A DNA stretch of 64,000 nt from Lysinibacillus xylanilyticus (GTDB lineage: Bacteria > Bacillota > Bacilli > Bacillales_A > Planococcaceae): positions 372,001-436,000 of the forward strand of contig NZ_LFXJ01000008.1 of NCBI RefSeq assembly GCF_001183605.1, given 5' to 3'. Numbering within the stretch: position 1 is the first letter of the stretch; the number at the start of each line of letters is the position of its first letter. The notes under the pieces are model-generated. The model saw nothing but the letters and a program-made list of their open reading frames with translations, did no database searches and was not told the origin of the DNA. Of this stretch, positions 37,501 to 46,386 are shown one piece after another. A program made the translations under genes and the position numbers.

Positions 37501-37843
37501 ATATATTCTCCTTTAATAAAAAGATGTATTTGATTTAGTTACGAAGCTATCTTACACCTGGATATCTATAAATTCTAGTAATTCTGTACTAGTCGATGAG
37601 GACTTTTTTATGAATGTGTCACAAAATTGAACTCGTTAAAAATGTGCTAATTGAAACCGTTTTTATCTAAAATAACTGAAAAATCGTGCAATAAAGGTGG
37701 GTTTTTAACTGTGTTTATAATATAGTACAGTTTAGGTGATTTGAGGATTTGATATAATACAGTTGGATAAAGTGGAACCTAATATTAGGAAATTTCATAT
37801 ACTGAAAAAGTATAAAATATTTGTAACGTTTAGGGGTGACTGC
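37501..37843. other. Gap upstream of the HpaB-like gene
   Basis: AT-rich, with the divergent promoters expected for the small gene and the monooxygenase but no convincing -35/-10 pair. An in-frame ATG-less extension of the monooxygenase (from 37763) is not used. Nothing else seen. Confidence 0.4.
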
Positions 37844-39280
37844 ATGCCAGTAATTACAGGACAGCAATATATTGACCGTATTGACGCTTTGAAAACATAT
37901 ATTTCGATTGATGGGAAAGTTGTCACAGGGAAGGTGTCGGAGCATCCAGCATTTAAGGGAATAATGCAGAGTCAGGCAAGGCTTTTTGATATACAAAATG
38001 AAAAGGAATTGCTTGAAAAGATGACATATATTTCACCTACGAGTAATAAGCGTGTAGGTATGTCTTTCCTTCAAGCGGTGACTGTCGAAGATCTCGAAAA
38101 AAGACGTAATGCAATACGAGAGTGGGCATTATCCAATCATGGCCTTATGGGGAGAAGTCCGGATTACATGAATACGACACTAATGGCTCTAGCTTCGATA
38201 GCAGAATATTTGAAAGATAAGCCGAATTGTTTCCCTCAGCATTTGTTAAAATTTTATGAGTATGCTCGTGAGAATGATTTGACTATGACGCATACATTTA
38301 TTGAGCCACAAGTAAACCGTCAAAAATTTTATTTTGAAGAAGAAGATGTTACAATCGCTGCTAAAATTGTAGATAAAACGAATGAGGGGTTAGTAATTAA
38401 AGGTGCGAGATTACTAGCGACACAGGGAGGAATTACAGATGAACTCCTTGTTATATCAACAAATGGTTTTGATGAAGGAAAAGGCTATTCTTTCTCAATA
38501 CCAAGTAATACAAAAGGTTTAAAGTTTTTATGTAGACAATCATTTGTCGGAGGGGAATCGTTTTTTGATTATCCATTAAGTAGTCGTTATGAGGAAATGG
38601 ATGCAATTGTTGTGTTTGATAATGTTTTAGTACCGTGGGAACGCGTCTTTTATTATGAAAATGTAGAAGTTGCCAATAACTTTTTGAACGTTAGTGGTTT
38701 TCAAACTTATGGTTTACATCAAGTTCTTACACGTCAAATTGCCAAAACAGAATTTGTCTTAGGTGTTGTACAGTCAATTGTAAATACAATAAATATCGGC
38801 GAATATCAACATGTGCAGCAAAAGGTTGTTGATATCATCGTGACATTAGAAACGATGAAGGCCTTGCTGATAAAGTCCGAAGTAGAAGCAAAAAGAGATG
38901 ATTTTGGTTTTATAAGACCTGACCTTCCAACAGTACAAGTAGCTATTCAGATGTTCCCTAAAATATATCCGACCTTTACAGAAATTATCCAGTTACTTGG
39001 TGCAAGCGGATTAATGTCCATTCCAAGTGAAAAAGCATTTAATGTGGATGACGGCGACCTTGAGCATTATTTACAGTCTTCTCAGGATGGAGGAAAGGAG
39101 CGCGTCAAAAAATTCCGCTTAGCTTGGGATTTAACGATGAGCAGCTTTGGCACAAGACAAACACTGTATGAGCGCTTTTTCTTTGGGGACTCAGTCCGTT
39201 TAGCAAGTGCACTTTATAGAAGTTATGATAGGGAAGAATTAGTTAATCGTGTAGAAAACTTTTTGAAAGATAATAATTAA
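37844..39280 (+). CDS. 4-hydroxyphenylacetate 3-monooxygenase-like oxygenase (HpaB/YoaI family)
   Basis: FADH2-dependent aromatic hydroxylase of the HpaB family. The 478 aa protein uses ATG 37844, preceded by TAGGGGTGAC. Family blocks: TGQQYIDRIDALKTYISIDG, the THTFIEPQVNR block, FDNVLVPWERVFYYEN and the C-terminal GSF-type region (MSSFGTRQTLYERFFFGD). It has an acyl-CoA-dehydrogenase-like fold. The usual flavin reductase partner (HpaC) is not adjacent. Substrate (4-hydroxyphenylacetate or another phenol) unproven. Stand-alone gene. Confidence 0.88.
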   Translation: MPVITGQQYIDRIDALKTYISIDGKVVTGKVSEHPAFKGIMQSQARLFDIQNEKELLEKMTYISPTSNKRVGMSFLQAVTVEDLEKRRNAIREWALSNHGLMGRSPDYMNTTLMALASIAEYLKDKPNCFPQHLLKFYEYARENDLTMTHTFIEPQVNRQKFYFEEEDVTIAAKIVDKTNEGLVIKGARLLATQGGITDELLVISTNGFDEGKGYSFSIPSNTKGLKFLCRQSFVGGESFFDYPLSSRYEEMDAIVVFDNVLVPWERVFYYENVEVANNFLNVSGFQTYGLHQVLTRQIAKTEFVLGVVQSIVNTINIGEYQHVQQKVVDIIVTLETMKALLIKSEVEAKRDDFGFIRPDLPTVQVAIQMFPKIYPTFTEIIQLLGASGLMSIPSEKAFNVDDGDLEHYLQSSQDGGKERVKKFRLAWDLTMSSFGTRQTLYERFFFGDSVRLASALYRSYDREELVNRVENFLKDNN

Positions 39281-39321
39281 TTTATTAGATAATATCTAAT
39301 TTTCTGTATTTTTAATTTTGT

Positions 39322-39350
39322 TTGACAGTTATTTTACTTTACATTATGAT
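39322..39350 (+). promoter_or_regulatory. Sigma-A promoter of the M-box/corA transcript
   Basis: TTGACA at 39322-39327 and TATGAT at 39345-39350 with a 17-base spacer, 35 bases before the M-box. Confidence 0.8.
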
Positions 39351-39384
39351 GTACAGGAACAAAGAAATTAACAAAATAACAGTC

Positions 39385-39540
39385 CCTTCGTTAGGTGAGG
39401 CTCCTATGCTGGAGATACGCTACTGCCCAAAAATGTCGAGAGACGCCAATGGGTCAACAGAAATCATCGAAATAAGGTGTTTTTTAACGTAGCTGGTATA
39501 AATCCTATGCCGTATAGTGCTAAAACTCAACGTTTGAAGG
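39385..39540 (+). promoter_or_regulatory. M-box (ykoK) magnesium riboswitch
   Basis: The conserved blocks appear in order: CTTCGTTAGGTGAGGCTCCT, CTGCCCAAAAATGTCGAGAG, ACGCCAATGGGTCAACAG, AAATCATCGAAATAAGGTG and CCGTATAGTGCTAAAACTC. This is a near-consensus M-box that binds Mg2+ and terminates transcription when magnesium is plentiful. It precedes a terminator, a 31-codon open frame and corA. Confidence 0.96.
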
Positions 39541-39591
39541 AAGAAAGCAGAGTAGTGTTTGAAACTATGCTTTTCTTTGATATGTGTATTC

Positions 39592-39627
39592 AACACGCCT
39601 TCATTCGTCGGAGGCGTGTTTTTGTTA
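39592..39627 (+). terminator. M-box expression-platform terminator
   Basis: AACACGCCT (39592-39600) pairs with AGGCGTGTT (39612-39620), followed by TTTTGTT. Its formation is expected to be promoted by the Mg2+-bound M-box. Confidence 0.88.
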
Positions 39628-39647
39628 TTTAAGGAAGGTGATGAGAA

Positions 39648-39743
39648 ATGGATAGTAGCCCTGAACCGAGTACGAAAAAGTTAAGTAGTAGTGAAGAATT
39701 AAGGATTGTCGATTTCTTATCGCCAAAAACAAATGGGTATTGA
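39648..39743 (+). CDS. 31-residue open frame between the M-box and corA
   Basis: ATG at 39648 has a near-perfect ribosome site (AAGGAAGGTGATGAGAA) and codes MDSSPEPSTKKLSSSEELRI... ending SPKTNGY. It is hydrophilic, Ser- and Pro-containing, too short to be an enzyme. It may be a leader peptide adding translational control of corA, or the relict 5' end of a lost gene. No family recognised. Confidence 0.5.
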   Translation: MDSSPEPSTKKLSSSEELRIVDFLSPKTNGY

Positions 39744-39831
39744 TGAGAAATGCTTTTAAAACAAGCTAAATTACAATCAATAACGTCACCTGTTTGTTGT
39801 CCTTAAATAATAAAACATGAGGTGAGGAACA

Positions 39832-40797
39832 ATGATTAAAATCCATTATTTTGAAAAAGGAAAAAGCGCAGTACAACATGATTTCGATATTAAAAAATTT
39901 AATCATGACCTTCATAATGAGGATTTATTATGGGTTGATTTATATGCTTACAACTACAATGAATTGAATGATATAGCTGAAATATTTGGTTTCCATCCAT
40001 TAGCAGTTGAGGATTGTCTTCATGAAGGCTCACGTCCTAAAATGGATAATTACGGCGAGTACAAATTTTTCGTTTTCCATGCACCAATTTATAACGAAAA
40101 AAGTAGCAATGAAATAACAACAGTAGAATTAAACATTTTTATGGGTCCTAACTATGTAGTAACGGTTCATAAACAAAAACTTAAATGGCTAGGTCACATC
40201 GAGAATGTGTGCTTAAACAGTACAAAATATTTAGATAAAGGTACCGATTTTCTATTGCATACTATTATCGATGGAATTACGGATGAATACTTCCCGGTTT
40301 TAGAGCGAATTAGAGCACGAATTGACGAGCTTGAAGAAGAAATATATGATTATGAACCAAAAGAAGTTACGGAAGAATTCCTTGCACTAAAACGAACTAT
40401 TATTTTAATTCGACAAACAATTATGCCGCAAAAAAGAATTTTTTCAAATAGTAATGGTCAGTGGAAATTTGAAATTCGTGAGGAAAATATACCTTTCTAT
40501 AAAGATTTAAATGATCATTTAGAACGAATTGTAGAATCTACAGAAACATATAGAGATTTAGTAAACAGTACCTTAGATACGTATTTTTCTATTATAAGTG
40601 GTAAATCGATAGAAAAGCTCAATTTATTAACAGTCATTTCAACTATTATGTTACCTTTATCAGTAATCACAAGCTTTTTTGGCATGAATGTCCCGTTGCC
40701 ATATCAAGATTCTCCAATAGCGACAATAATAATTAGTGTTTTCCTAGTCGTTTTTACTTGGGGAATGTGGGCATATTTTAAAAAAATGATTGCTTAG
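39832..40797 (+). CDS. corA: CorA-family magnesium transporter
   Basis: Pentameric channel for Mg2+ (possibly Co2+/Ni2+). The 321 aa protein has a cytoplasmic alpha/beta N-terminal funnel (1-250) and two C-terminal membrane helices with the GMN signature in SFFGMNVPLPY near residue 280. The C-terminal tail is basic (FKKMIA). Starts at 39832 after TGAGGTGAGG. The M-box upstream supports a magnesium role and repression by magnesium sufficiency. Confidence 0.93.
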   Translation: MIKIHYFEKGKSAVQHDFDIKKFNHDLHNEDLLWVDLYAYNYNELNDIAEIFGFHPLAVEDCLHEGSRPKMDNYGEYKFFVFHAPIYNEKSSNEITTVELNIFMGPNYVVTVHKQKLKWLGHIENVCLNSTKYLDKGTDFLLHTIIDGITDEYFPVLERIRARIDELEEEIYDYEPKEVTEEFLALKRTIILIRQTIMPQKRIFSNSNGQWKFEIREENIPFYKDLNDHLERIVESTETYRDLVNSTLDTYFSIISGKSIEKLNLLTVISTIMLPLSVITSFFGMNVPLPYQDSPIATIIISVFLVVFTWGMWAYFKKMIA

Positions 40798-40822
40798 TTA
40801 TGATTAGCAATTATAGTGCCAA

Positions 40823-40851
40823 TTGACAGAAGAAAATATTTTTTTTATAAT
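40823..40851 (+). promoter_or_regulatory. Sigma-A promoter of the alaS leader
   Basis: TTGACA at 40823-40828 and TATAAT at 40846-40851, spacer exactly 17: a perfect consensus promoter. Confidence 0.88.
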
Positions 40852-40879
40852 TCTCGTTAGAAAATTGTAAAAAACGATG

Positions 40880-41101
40880 ATGGAAAAAGTACGTATTTGT
40901 GCGTGTAAAAGAAAGGGATTTCTTGGCTGAAAAAATCCTCACAATAGCAAATGCCGAAAGCTACTCCAGAGTGCAGTTAATCCCTGCCGTTCACTTACGT
41001 TACAAGTGCTAAAGAGGTAAGTATACTTTTACTTACAACTAGGGTGGTACCGCGAGACAAATCATAAGTCCTCGTCCCTTTACGGGATGAGGGCTTTTTT
41101 A
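40880..41101 (+). promoter_or_regulatory. T-box riboswitch upstream of alaS
   Basis: The T-box core AGGGTGGTACCGCG is at 41041-41054; the terminator CCTCGTCCC/GGGATGAGG plus TTTTTT is at 41070-41101. A GCT triplet at 40960-40962, in CCGAAAGCTACTCC, is a plausible alanine specifier. Uncharged tRNA-Ala should favour readthrough into alaS. Confidence 0.93.
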
Positions 41102-41105
41102 TGTT

Positions 41106-41210
41106 TATCTGCACGCCAATGGCACACTGTCTATCTGAAGCGCCAGCTACATTGTTTATCTGCGCGAAAGCGGAGCGTCAGCTACATTCGCCAAGGCAAA
41201 CTTGATTTGC
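41106..41210 (+). repeat. Repeat fragments with hairpin modules before alaS
   Basis: TTTATCTGCGCGAAAGCGGA ... CAGCTACATT at about 41150-41190 is the short module; a decayed one precedes it (GAAGCGCCAGCTACATT). The end CGCCAAGGCAAACTTGATTT resembles the family B right end. It lies between the T-box terminator and the alaS ribosome site. Confidence 0.55.
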
Positions 41211-41257
41211 GGATTCATTTCGTGATTTTACAAAACATATAGGGAGGAACTTTTCAA

Positions 41258-43918
41258 ATGAAAGCAGTAGAAATTCGCCGCATGTATTTAGAATTCTTTA
41301 AAGAAAAAGGTCATCATCATGAGCCATCAGCACCACTAGTGCCAATCAATGACCCATCATTACTTTGGATTAACTCAGGTGTTGCAACACTTAAACCATA
41401 TTTCGATGGTCGTATTATTCCTGAAAATCCCCGTATTACAAATGCTCAAAAATCAATTCGTACAAATGATATTGAAAATGTAGGTAAAACAGCTCGACAC
41501 CATACATTTTTTGAAATGCTAGGTAACTTCTCAATTGGGGACTACTTCAAAAAAGAAGCTATTCATTTTGCTTGGGAATTCTTAACAGATAAAAAATGGA
41601 TGGGCTTTGATCCAGAGCTTTTATCTATTACGATCCATCCTGAAGATCAAGAAGCGTATGACGTTTGGCATAACGAAATTGGTATTCCTGAAGAGCGTTT
41701 AATCCGACTTGAGGGGAACTTCTGGGATATCGGTGAAGGTCCATCTGGTCCTAACTCAGAAATTTTCTATGACCGTGGGGAAGATTACGGTTCAGATGAA
41801 AATGATCCGGAAATGTATCCAGGTGGTGAAAATGAACGCTATCTTGAAATTTGGAACTTAGTGTTCTCTCAATTCAACCATAATCCTGATGGTACGTATA
41901 CACCACTTCCAAAGCAAAATATTGATACTGGTATGGGTCTAGAGCGTATTGTATCAGTTGTTCAAAATGTTCCAACGAACTTTGATACTGATTTATTCAT
42001 GCCTATTATTGAAAAAATCGAGCAGTTAGCAAATCGCAAATACAAACGTCCAGGTGAAGTAGCGCTAAGTGAAATCTTCGGTTCAGAAGAAGATATCAAC
42101 ACACCATTTAAAGTTATCGCTGACCATATCCGTACAGTGGCGTTTGCCATTGGTGATGGTGCTCTTCCTTCAAATGAAGGTCGTGGTTATGTATTACGTC
42201 GTTTACTACGTCGTGCAGTGCGTTATGCAAAACAAATCGGCATTGAAAAGCCATTTATGTTTGAATTAGTACCAACTGTTGGTGAAATTATGAATGATTT
42301 CTACCCAGAAGTAACGGAAAAATGCGAGTTTATCCAACGTGTTATTAAAAATGAAGAAATTCGCTTCCATGAAACATTAGACGGTGGTCTTGCTATCTTT
42401 AACGAAGTAGTAGAAGCTCAAAAAGCAGCTGGCCATGACTATATTCCAGGTGCAGATGCATTCCGTTTATATGATACTTACGGTTTCCCAATCGAATTAA
42501 CAGAAGAGTATGCAGAAGAAGTAGGCATGAAGGTAGATCATGAAGGCTTTGAAGCAGCAATGGAAGAACAACGTGAACGCGCACGTGCAGCTCGTCAGGA
42601 TGTTGATTCTATGCAAGTACAAAACGAAGTGCTAGCAAACTTGACGGTTGCAAGTGAATTTGTAGGCTATGATACATTAACGACAGAAACAGAAATTGCA
42701 GCGATAATTGTTAACGGTCAAGTGTCAAAAGTGGCGGCTGAAGGGCAAGAAGCACTAGTTATTTTAGCTAAAACACCATTCTATGCTGAAATGGGTGGTC
42801 AAATTGCGGATAGCGGTGTTATTTCTAATGATAGCTTTACTGCCATTGTAAAAGATGTACAAAAAGCTCCAAATGGTCAGCCGCTTCATACTGTACTTGT
42901 AGAATCTGGCGAAATGCAGGTTGAAGATGCTGTGAAAGCAGTAGTTAACCGTGAAGATCGTAATTTAATTATTAAAAACCATACAGCAACACATATTATG
43001 CAACGTGCATTAAAAGATGTACTTGGCGACCATGTTAGCCAAGCTGGATCATATGTAGGACCTGATCGCTTACGCTTTGACTTCTCTCACTTCGGACAAG
43101 TGACAAAAGAGGAATTACAACAAATTGAACGTATTGTAAATGAAAAAGTGTGGGATGATATAGAGGTCGTTATTGAAGAAAAAGGCATCGATGAAGCGAA
43201 AGCTATGGGAGCAATGGCGCTATTCGGTGAGAAATATGGCGATATCGTTCGCGTTGTTTCAATTGGTGACTACTCTATTGAGCTATGCGGTGGTATTCAC
43301 GTAAAACGTTCTTCTGAAATTGGCTTCTTCAAAATTGTTTCAGAAGGTGGTATCGGTGCAGGTACACGTCGTATCGAGGCTGTGACAGGTAAAGTTGCTT
43401 ATGAAGCAGTAAAAGAGGAAGAAGCTTTATTAAACGAAGCTGCAGCATTATTAAAAGCAAATCCAAAAGATATTGTGAAAAAAGTACATGCATTACAAGC
43501 TGACTACAAAGAGTTACAACGTGAAAATGAGGCATTATCACAAAAAATCGCGAATGCACAAGCAGGTGCAATTGTGGATGCAGCGCAAACATTTGGCGAT
43601 GTAACTGTTTTATCTACTAAAGTTGAGGCGAAGGACAATAACCAACTGCGTCAAATGATGGATGACTTGAAAGCAAAAATGCCTAAAGCTGTTATCGTTC
43701 TTGGCGCTGCCGATGGCGAAAAGGTTATGCTATGTGCTGGTGTAACAAAAGATTTAGTTGGTGGCAATTACCACGCAGGAAATATTGTGAAAATGGTCGC
43801 AGAAGCATGTGGTGGTAAAGGTGGCGGTCGTCCAGATATGGCGATGGCAGGTGCAAAAGAAGCATCAAAACTTGATGAAGCACTACTTTCTGTGTATGAT
43901 TATGTTAAATCCATTTAA
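41258..43918 (+). CDS. alaS: Alanyl-tRNA synthetase
   Basis: Charges tRNA-Ala. The 886 aa protein has the class II catalytic core (1-240, with the [11 protein letters not shown] and [15 protein letters not shown] blocks), tRNA-recognition domain, editing domain with zinc motifs [11 protein letters not shown] near 575 and CGGIHV near 672, and a C-terminal C-Ala domain ending in the [14 protein letters not shown] block. ATG follows ATAGGGAGG. The TAA stop codon (43916-43918) lies within the first bases of a repeat B copy. Confidence 0.98.
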   Translation: MKAVEIRRMYLEFFKEKGHHHEPSAPLVPINDPSLLWINSGVATLKPYFDGRIIPENPRITNAQKSIRTNDIENVGKTARHHTFFEMLGNFSIGDYFKKEAIHFAWEFLTDKKWMGFDPELLSITIHPEDQEAYDVWHNEIGIPEERLIRLEGNFWDIGEGPSGPNSEIFYDRGEDYGSDENDPEMYPGGENERYLEIWNLVFSQFNHNPDGTYTPLPKQNIDTGMGLERIVSVVQNVPTNFDTDLFMPIIEKIEQLANRKYKRPGEVALSEIFGSEEDINTPFKVIADHIRTVAFAIGDGALPSNEGRGYVLRRLLRRAVRYAKQIGIEKPFMFELVPTVGEIMNDFYPEVTEKCEFIQRVIKNEEIRFHETLDGGLAIFNEVVEAQKAAGHDYIPGADAFRLYDTYGFPIELTEEYAEEVGMKVDHEGFEAAMEEQRERARAARQDVDSMQVQNEVLANLTVASEFVGYDTLTTETEIAAIIVNGQVSKVAAEGQEALVILAKTPFYAEMGGQIADSGVISNDSFTAIVKDVQKAPNGQPLHTVLVESGEMQVEDAVKAVVNREDRNLIIKNHTATHIMQRALKDVLGDHVSQAGSYVGPDRLRFDFSHFGQVTKEELQQIERIVNEKVWDDIEVVIEEKGIDEAKAMGAMALFGEKYGDIVRVVSIGDYSIELCGGIHVKRSSEIGFFKIVSEGGIGAGTRRIEAVTGKVAYEAVKEEEALLNEAAALLKANPKDIVKKVHALQADYKELQRENEALSQKIANAQAGAIVDAAQTFGDVTVLSTKVEAKDNNQLRQMMDDLKAKMPKAVIVLGAADGEKVMLCAGVTKDLVGGNYHAGNIVKMVAEACGGKGGGRPDMAMAGAKEASKLDEALLSVYDYVKSI

Positions 43919-44133
43919 CTTCTTTCAGCGAAAAGAAGTTAAAGCCTCCGGCGGATGTCACGGAATCGGAAAAGGAGTTCTTAGGGGATGTTAGCCTAAG
44001 ATCATCGCATCCATGCGATAACGGCTAACTGACCTGCATCGGTGCTGCTGCCGCTTCGCTTTCGCGCAAAAAACATCTGCAGGCCTAAACACAAAGCCGA
44101 TTCCGAACGCAATTATGCCGAGGCATAATTGAT
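43915..44133 (+). repeat. Repeat family B copy between alaS and ireB
   Basis: Left end TTAACTTCTTTCAGCG then GAAGTTAAAGCCTCCGGCGG, followed by the stems GGAATCGG/CCGATTCC, GTTAGCC/GGCTAAC with CGCAT-CC-ATGCG inside, and CCTGCA/TGCAGG whose loop holds the short module CGCTTCGCTTTCGCGC. The right end is the hairpin CAATTATGCC-GA-GGCATAATTG then AT. Full-size, 219 bp. Confidence 0.85.
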
Positions 44134-44156
44134 AATACGCCAAAACATGTTATAAT
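44129..44156 (+). promoter_or_regulatory. Promoter of ireB-ruvX, -35 box in a repeat
   Basis: TTGATA at 44129-44134 and TATAAT at 44151-44156, 16-base spacer. The -35 hexamer is made mostly from the last bases (TTGAT) of the repeat B copy. Confidence 0.65.
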
Positions 44157-44217
44157 AAAGAGAAATTGGAGATGAGCTTTTGCACATCTCCTTATTTCTG
44201 AAAGCGAGGTGCTGGTC

Positions 44218-44484
44218 ATGAGTTCATTTGATCAAACTATGAAATTTAATTTTCCAGAAGAATCAATGGAACAGGAAGTCAAGCAGGTAATGTTGAAAGT
44301 ACATTCTTCATTAGAGGAAAAGGGATATAATCCTATCAATCAGATTGTCGGTTATTTACTTTCTGGTGATCCGGCGTATATTCCTCGCCATCAGGATGCT
44401 CGTAATTTAATTCGCAAGCTTGAGCGTGACGAAATTCTAGAAGAGCTTGTTAAGTTTTATATTAAAAAGAACAACGAGGACTAG
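44218..44484 (+). CDS. ireB: IreB-family regulatory phosphoprotein (DUF965)
   Basis: Small regulator known in Enterococcus faecalis as a substrate of the IreK Ser/Thr kinase affecting cephalosporin resistance. The 88 aa protein starts [12 protein letters not shown], with Thr7 in the conserved phosphorylation region, and contains the family block [23 protein letters not shown] 44218 follows GCGAGGTGCTG; a 9-base longer frame is not used. ireB-ruvX-yrzB order is that of B. subtilis (yrzL-yrrK-yrzB). Confidence 0.93.
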   Translation: MSSFDQTMKFNFPEESMEQEVKQVMLKVHSSLEEKGYNPINQIVGYLLSGDPAYIPRHQDARNLIRKLERDEILEELVKFYIKKNNED

Positions 44485-44486
44485 AA

Positions 44487-44903
44487 ATGAGAATTATGGG
44501 ATTAGACGTTGGGTCAAAAACCGTTGGCGTTGCTGTAAGTGATGCTTTAGGGTGGACGGCCCAAGGTATTGAAACCGTAAAAATTGATGAAGCTAACGGC
44601 GAGTTCGGCATTGAACGAATAGCCGAGCTAGTGAAGGAGTATGCTATAACAGAATTTGTTGTAGGATACCCGAAAAACATGAATAATACGGTTGGACCGC
44701 GTGCTGAGGCTTCTGAAAACTATAAAAAGCTTTTAGAAGAAACATTTTCACTACCGGTCAAGCTTTGGGATGAGCGTTTAACTACGATGGCTGCTGAGCG
44801 TATGCTAATCGAAGCAGACGTGAGTCGCAAAAAACGTAAGCAAGTCATTGATAAAATGGCTGCTGTGATGATTTTACAAGGCTACTTGGATAGCAAAAAT
44901 TAA
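44487..44903 (+). CDS. ruvX: RuvX/YqgF-type Holliday junction resolvase-like protein
   Basis: RNase H-fold nuclease implicated in Holliday junction processing and 16S rRNA 5'-end maturation. The 138 aa protein has the first catalytic block [16 protein letters not shown], then [31 protein letters not shown] and a C-terminal helix ([14 protein letters not shown]). It begins 2 bases after ireB. Confidence 0.94.
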   Translation: MRIMGLDVGSKTVGVAVSDALGWTAQGIETVKIDEANGEFGIERIAELVKEYAITEFVVGYPKNMNNTVGPRAEASENYKKLLEETFSLPVKLWDERLTTMAAERMLIEADVSRKKRKQVIDKMAAVMILQGYLDSKN

Positions 44904-44921
44904 TTGATGAGGTGACACCAC

Positions 44922-45230
44922 ATGGCACAAGAGCATAACCATGAAGAAGAATTACATGTACAACACATTACAGTGATTGACGAGAACGGAAATGAACAGC
45001 TTTGTGAAGTAATTCACGTACATGAATCAGCTGAATTTGGCAAATCATACGTATTTTACTCTATGGTAGGCGCAGAAGAAGATGAAGATGGCTCTGTAGA
45101 AATCTTCGTATCTTCATTCGTTCCATCTGAAAATGGTGAAGATGGTGAGTTAACACCAATCGAAACTGAAGCAGAGTGGGATATGGTAGAAGACGTATTA
45201 AACGCTTTAGAGGATGAAAACGAGGAATAA
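44922..45230 (+). CDS. DUF1292 protein (YrzB-like)
   Basis: A 102 aa very acidic protein (pattern [20 protein letters not shown] ... [19 protein letters not shown]), one DUF1292 domain. Family function unknown. In B. subtilis yrzB follows ruvX. A two-domain relative is coded at 45559-46086. GAGGTGAC precedes the ATG. Confidence 0.9.
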   Translation: MAQEHNHEEELHVQHITVIDENGNEQLCEVIHVHESAEFGKSYVFYSMVGAEEDEDGSVEIFVSSFVPSENGEDGELTPIETEAEWDMVEDVLNALEDENEE

Positions 45231-45249
45231 TCGTAATCTTTAAAAGTGT

Positions 45250-45288
45250 GGAACAAGGATTGCAACAAGCACTCCTTGTTCCTTTTTT
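45250..45288 (+). terminator. Terminator of ireB-ruvX-yrzB
   Basis: GGAACAAGGA pairs with TCCTTGTTCC, followed by TTTTTT. Confidence 0.9.
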
Positions 45289-45307
45289 ACTTTTGAAAGA
45301 ATAAAGC

Positions 45308-45534
45308 TGGCTCATTACTAAAAGTTGTGGATGACATTTTTATATATGCCCTGTATATTGTTGACTGGAGTGGAGGCTGGGCGACTCCTTGGGGATCAGC
45401 AAATAGAGGAACGAAGGCTAAAACCATCACGTCCTGTGATAACGCCTTCGTGACCAACATCGTGTTGGCCCAAGCGGCTCAACGGACGCGCCCAGCTGGA
45501 ACGGAAATCAACCACACGTTATGGTGATGTGCCA
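45308..45534 (+). repeat. Intergenic repeat family A, 227 bp copy
   Basis: Left terminus TGGCTCATTACTAAAAGTTG, right terminus GTTATGGTGATGTGCCA: inverted ends. The interior shows GACTGGAGTGGAGGCTGGGC / GCCCAGCTGGAACGGAAATC as a second inverted pair and the hairpin CGAAGGC ... ATCAC-GTCCT-GTGAT ... GCCTTCG. It separates the two DUF1292 genes. Confidence 0.85.
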
Positions 45535-45558
45535 TAAAGCTGTTAAGGAGGAGATTAA

Positions 45559-46086
45559 ATGAACGAAGAAACGCAAGAATTTCTTATAGTTGGTGAGAAT
45601 GGTAAGGAGCAAAAGTGTCGTGTTGTCTTCACTTTCGATGCGGATGAAAAATCATATGTATTGTTTTCGTTAATCGACGAAGAGGGTAATGAAATTCCTG
45701 GAGACATTTCTGCTATGACATTTGATTATGATGATAACAATGGAGAAATGACAAATCTACTGCCAGTTGAAACAGATGCAGAATGGGAAATGATTAATGA
45801 GGTAGTCCTGACACTTCTAGACGAATTTGAAGAAGAGCCGCAACTATTTACAATAACAGATGAAGATGGGGCAGATCAGGTATGTGAGGTTATTCATACA
45901 TTTTCATCAGAACAATTTGGCAAATCCTATGTACTTTATGTTCTAGCAACGGACGAGCCAATTGAAGAGCGAGATATTTTTGCTTCACAATATGTATCTG
46001 GAAATGACGGAACGATTGATGAATTATTACCGATTGAAACAGATGAAGAATGGGCTTTTGTTGAAGATGTATTAAATGAATTATAA
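45559..46086 (+). CDS. Tandem two-domain DUF1292 protein
   Basis: A 175 aa acidic protein with two DUF1292 units in tandem: the first about 5-88 (FLIVGENGKEQKCRVVFTF ... LLPVETDAEWEMINEVV), the second about 92-175 (FTITDEDGADQVCEVIHTF ... LLPIETDEEWAFVEDVL). The second copy is closer to the neighbouring single-domain YrzB. AAGGAGGAG precedes the ATG. Probably arose by duplication and fusion. Function unknown. Confidence 0.85.
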   Translation: MNEETQEFLIVGENGKEQKCRVVFTFDADEKSYVLFSLIDEEGNEIPGDISAMTFDYDDNNGEMTNLLPVETDAEWEMINEVVLTLLDEFEEEPQLFTITDEDGADQVCEVIHTFSSEQFGKSYVLYVLATDEPIEERDIFASQYVSGNDGTIDELLPIETDEEWAFVEDVLNEL

Positions 46087-46090
46087 TTAG

Positions 46091-46128
46091 AACTCTGAGT
46101 GGTAAAATGCTACTCAGAGTTTTTTTTA
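46091..46128 (+). terminator. Terminator of the tandem DUF1292 gene
   Basis: AACTCTGAGT pairs with ACTCAGAGTT, then TTTTTTT. The following 46130-46300 is extremely AT-rich with no other feature. Confidence 0.9.
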
Positions 46129-46309
46129 TTAAGTGGCTTGTAGAGTATTAATAGAATATTTCTATCTCATATGTAAAAATATTCTATATTAAAATGGAAT
46201 TTATGCATTTTAGAGCTAATTTAGTAAATTTTATAGATAAAACGGAATTTTCTGCTTATTATTTTATCTGAATTTTCGAATATTTGTAGATAAAATGAGA
46301 TATCGAGCA

Positions 46310-46338
46310 TTGACCAATCATAAGTAAACAGATAAGAT
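46310..46338 (+). promoter_or_regulatory. Promoter of the sulfur-compound operon
   Basis: TTGACC at 46310-46315 and TAAGAT at 46333-46338, spacer 17, about 50 bases before the first substrate-binding protein gene. Confidence 0.6.
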
Positions 46339-46386
46339 TTGTTTTAAATTAAACCAAGTAAGTTAATTTGAAAAGGGGGAAATTAA

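Noticed and set aside
46190-46250. GGAATT motifs in AT-rich DNA before the sulfur operon, resembling half of a CymR box
   Set aside because: They lie over 60-110 bases upstream of the likely promoter and match only the 3' part of the known box; too common in AT-rich sequence to call.
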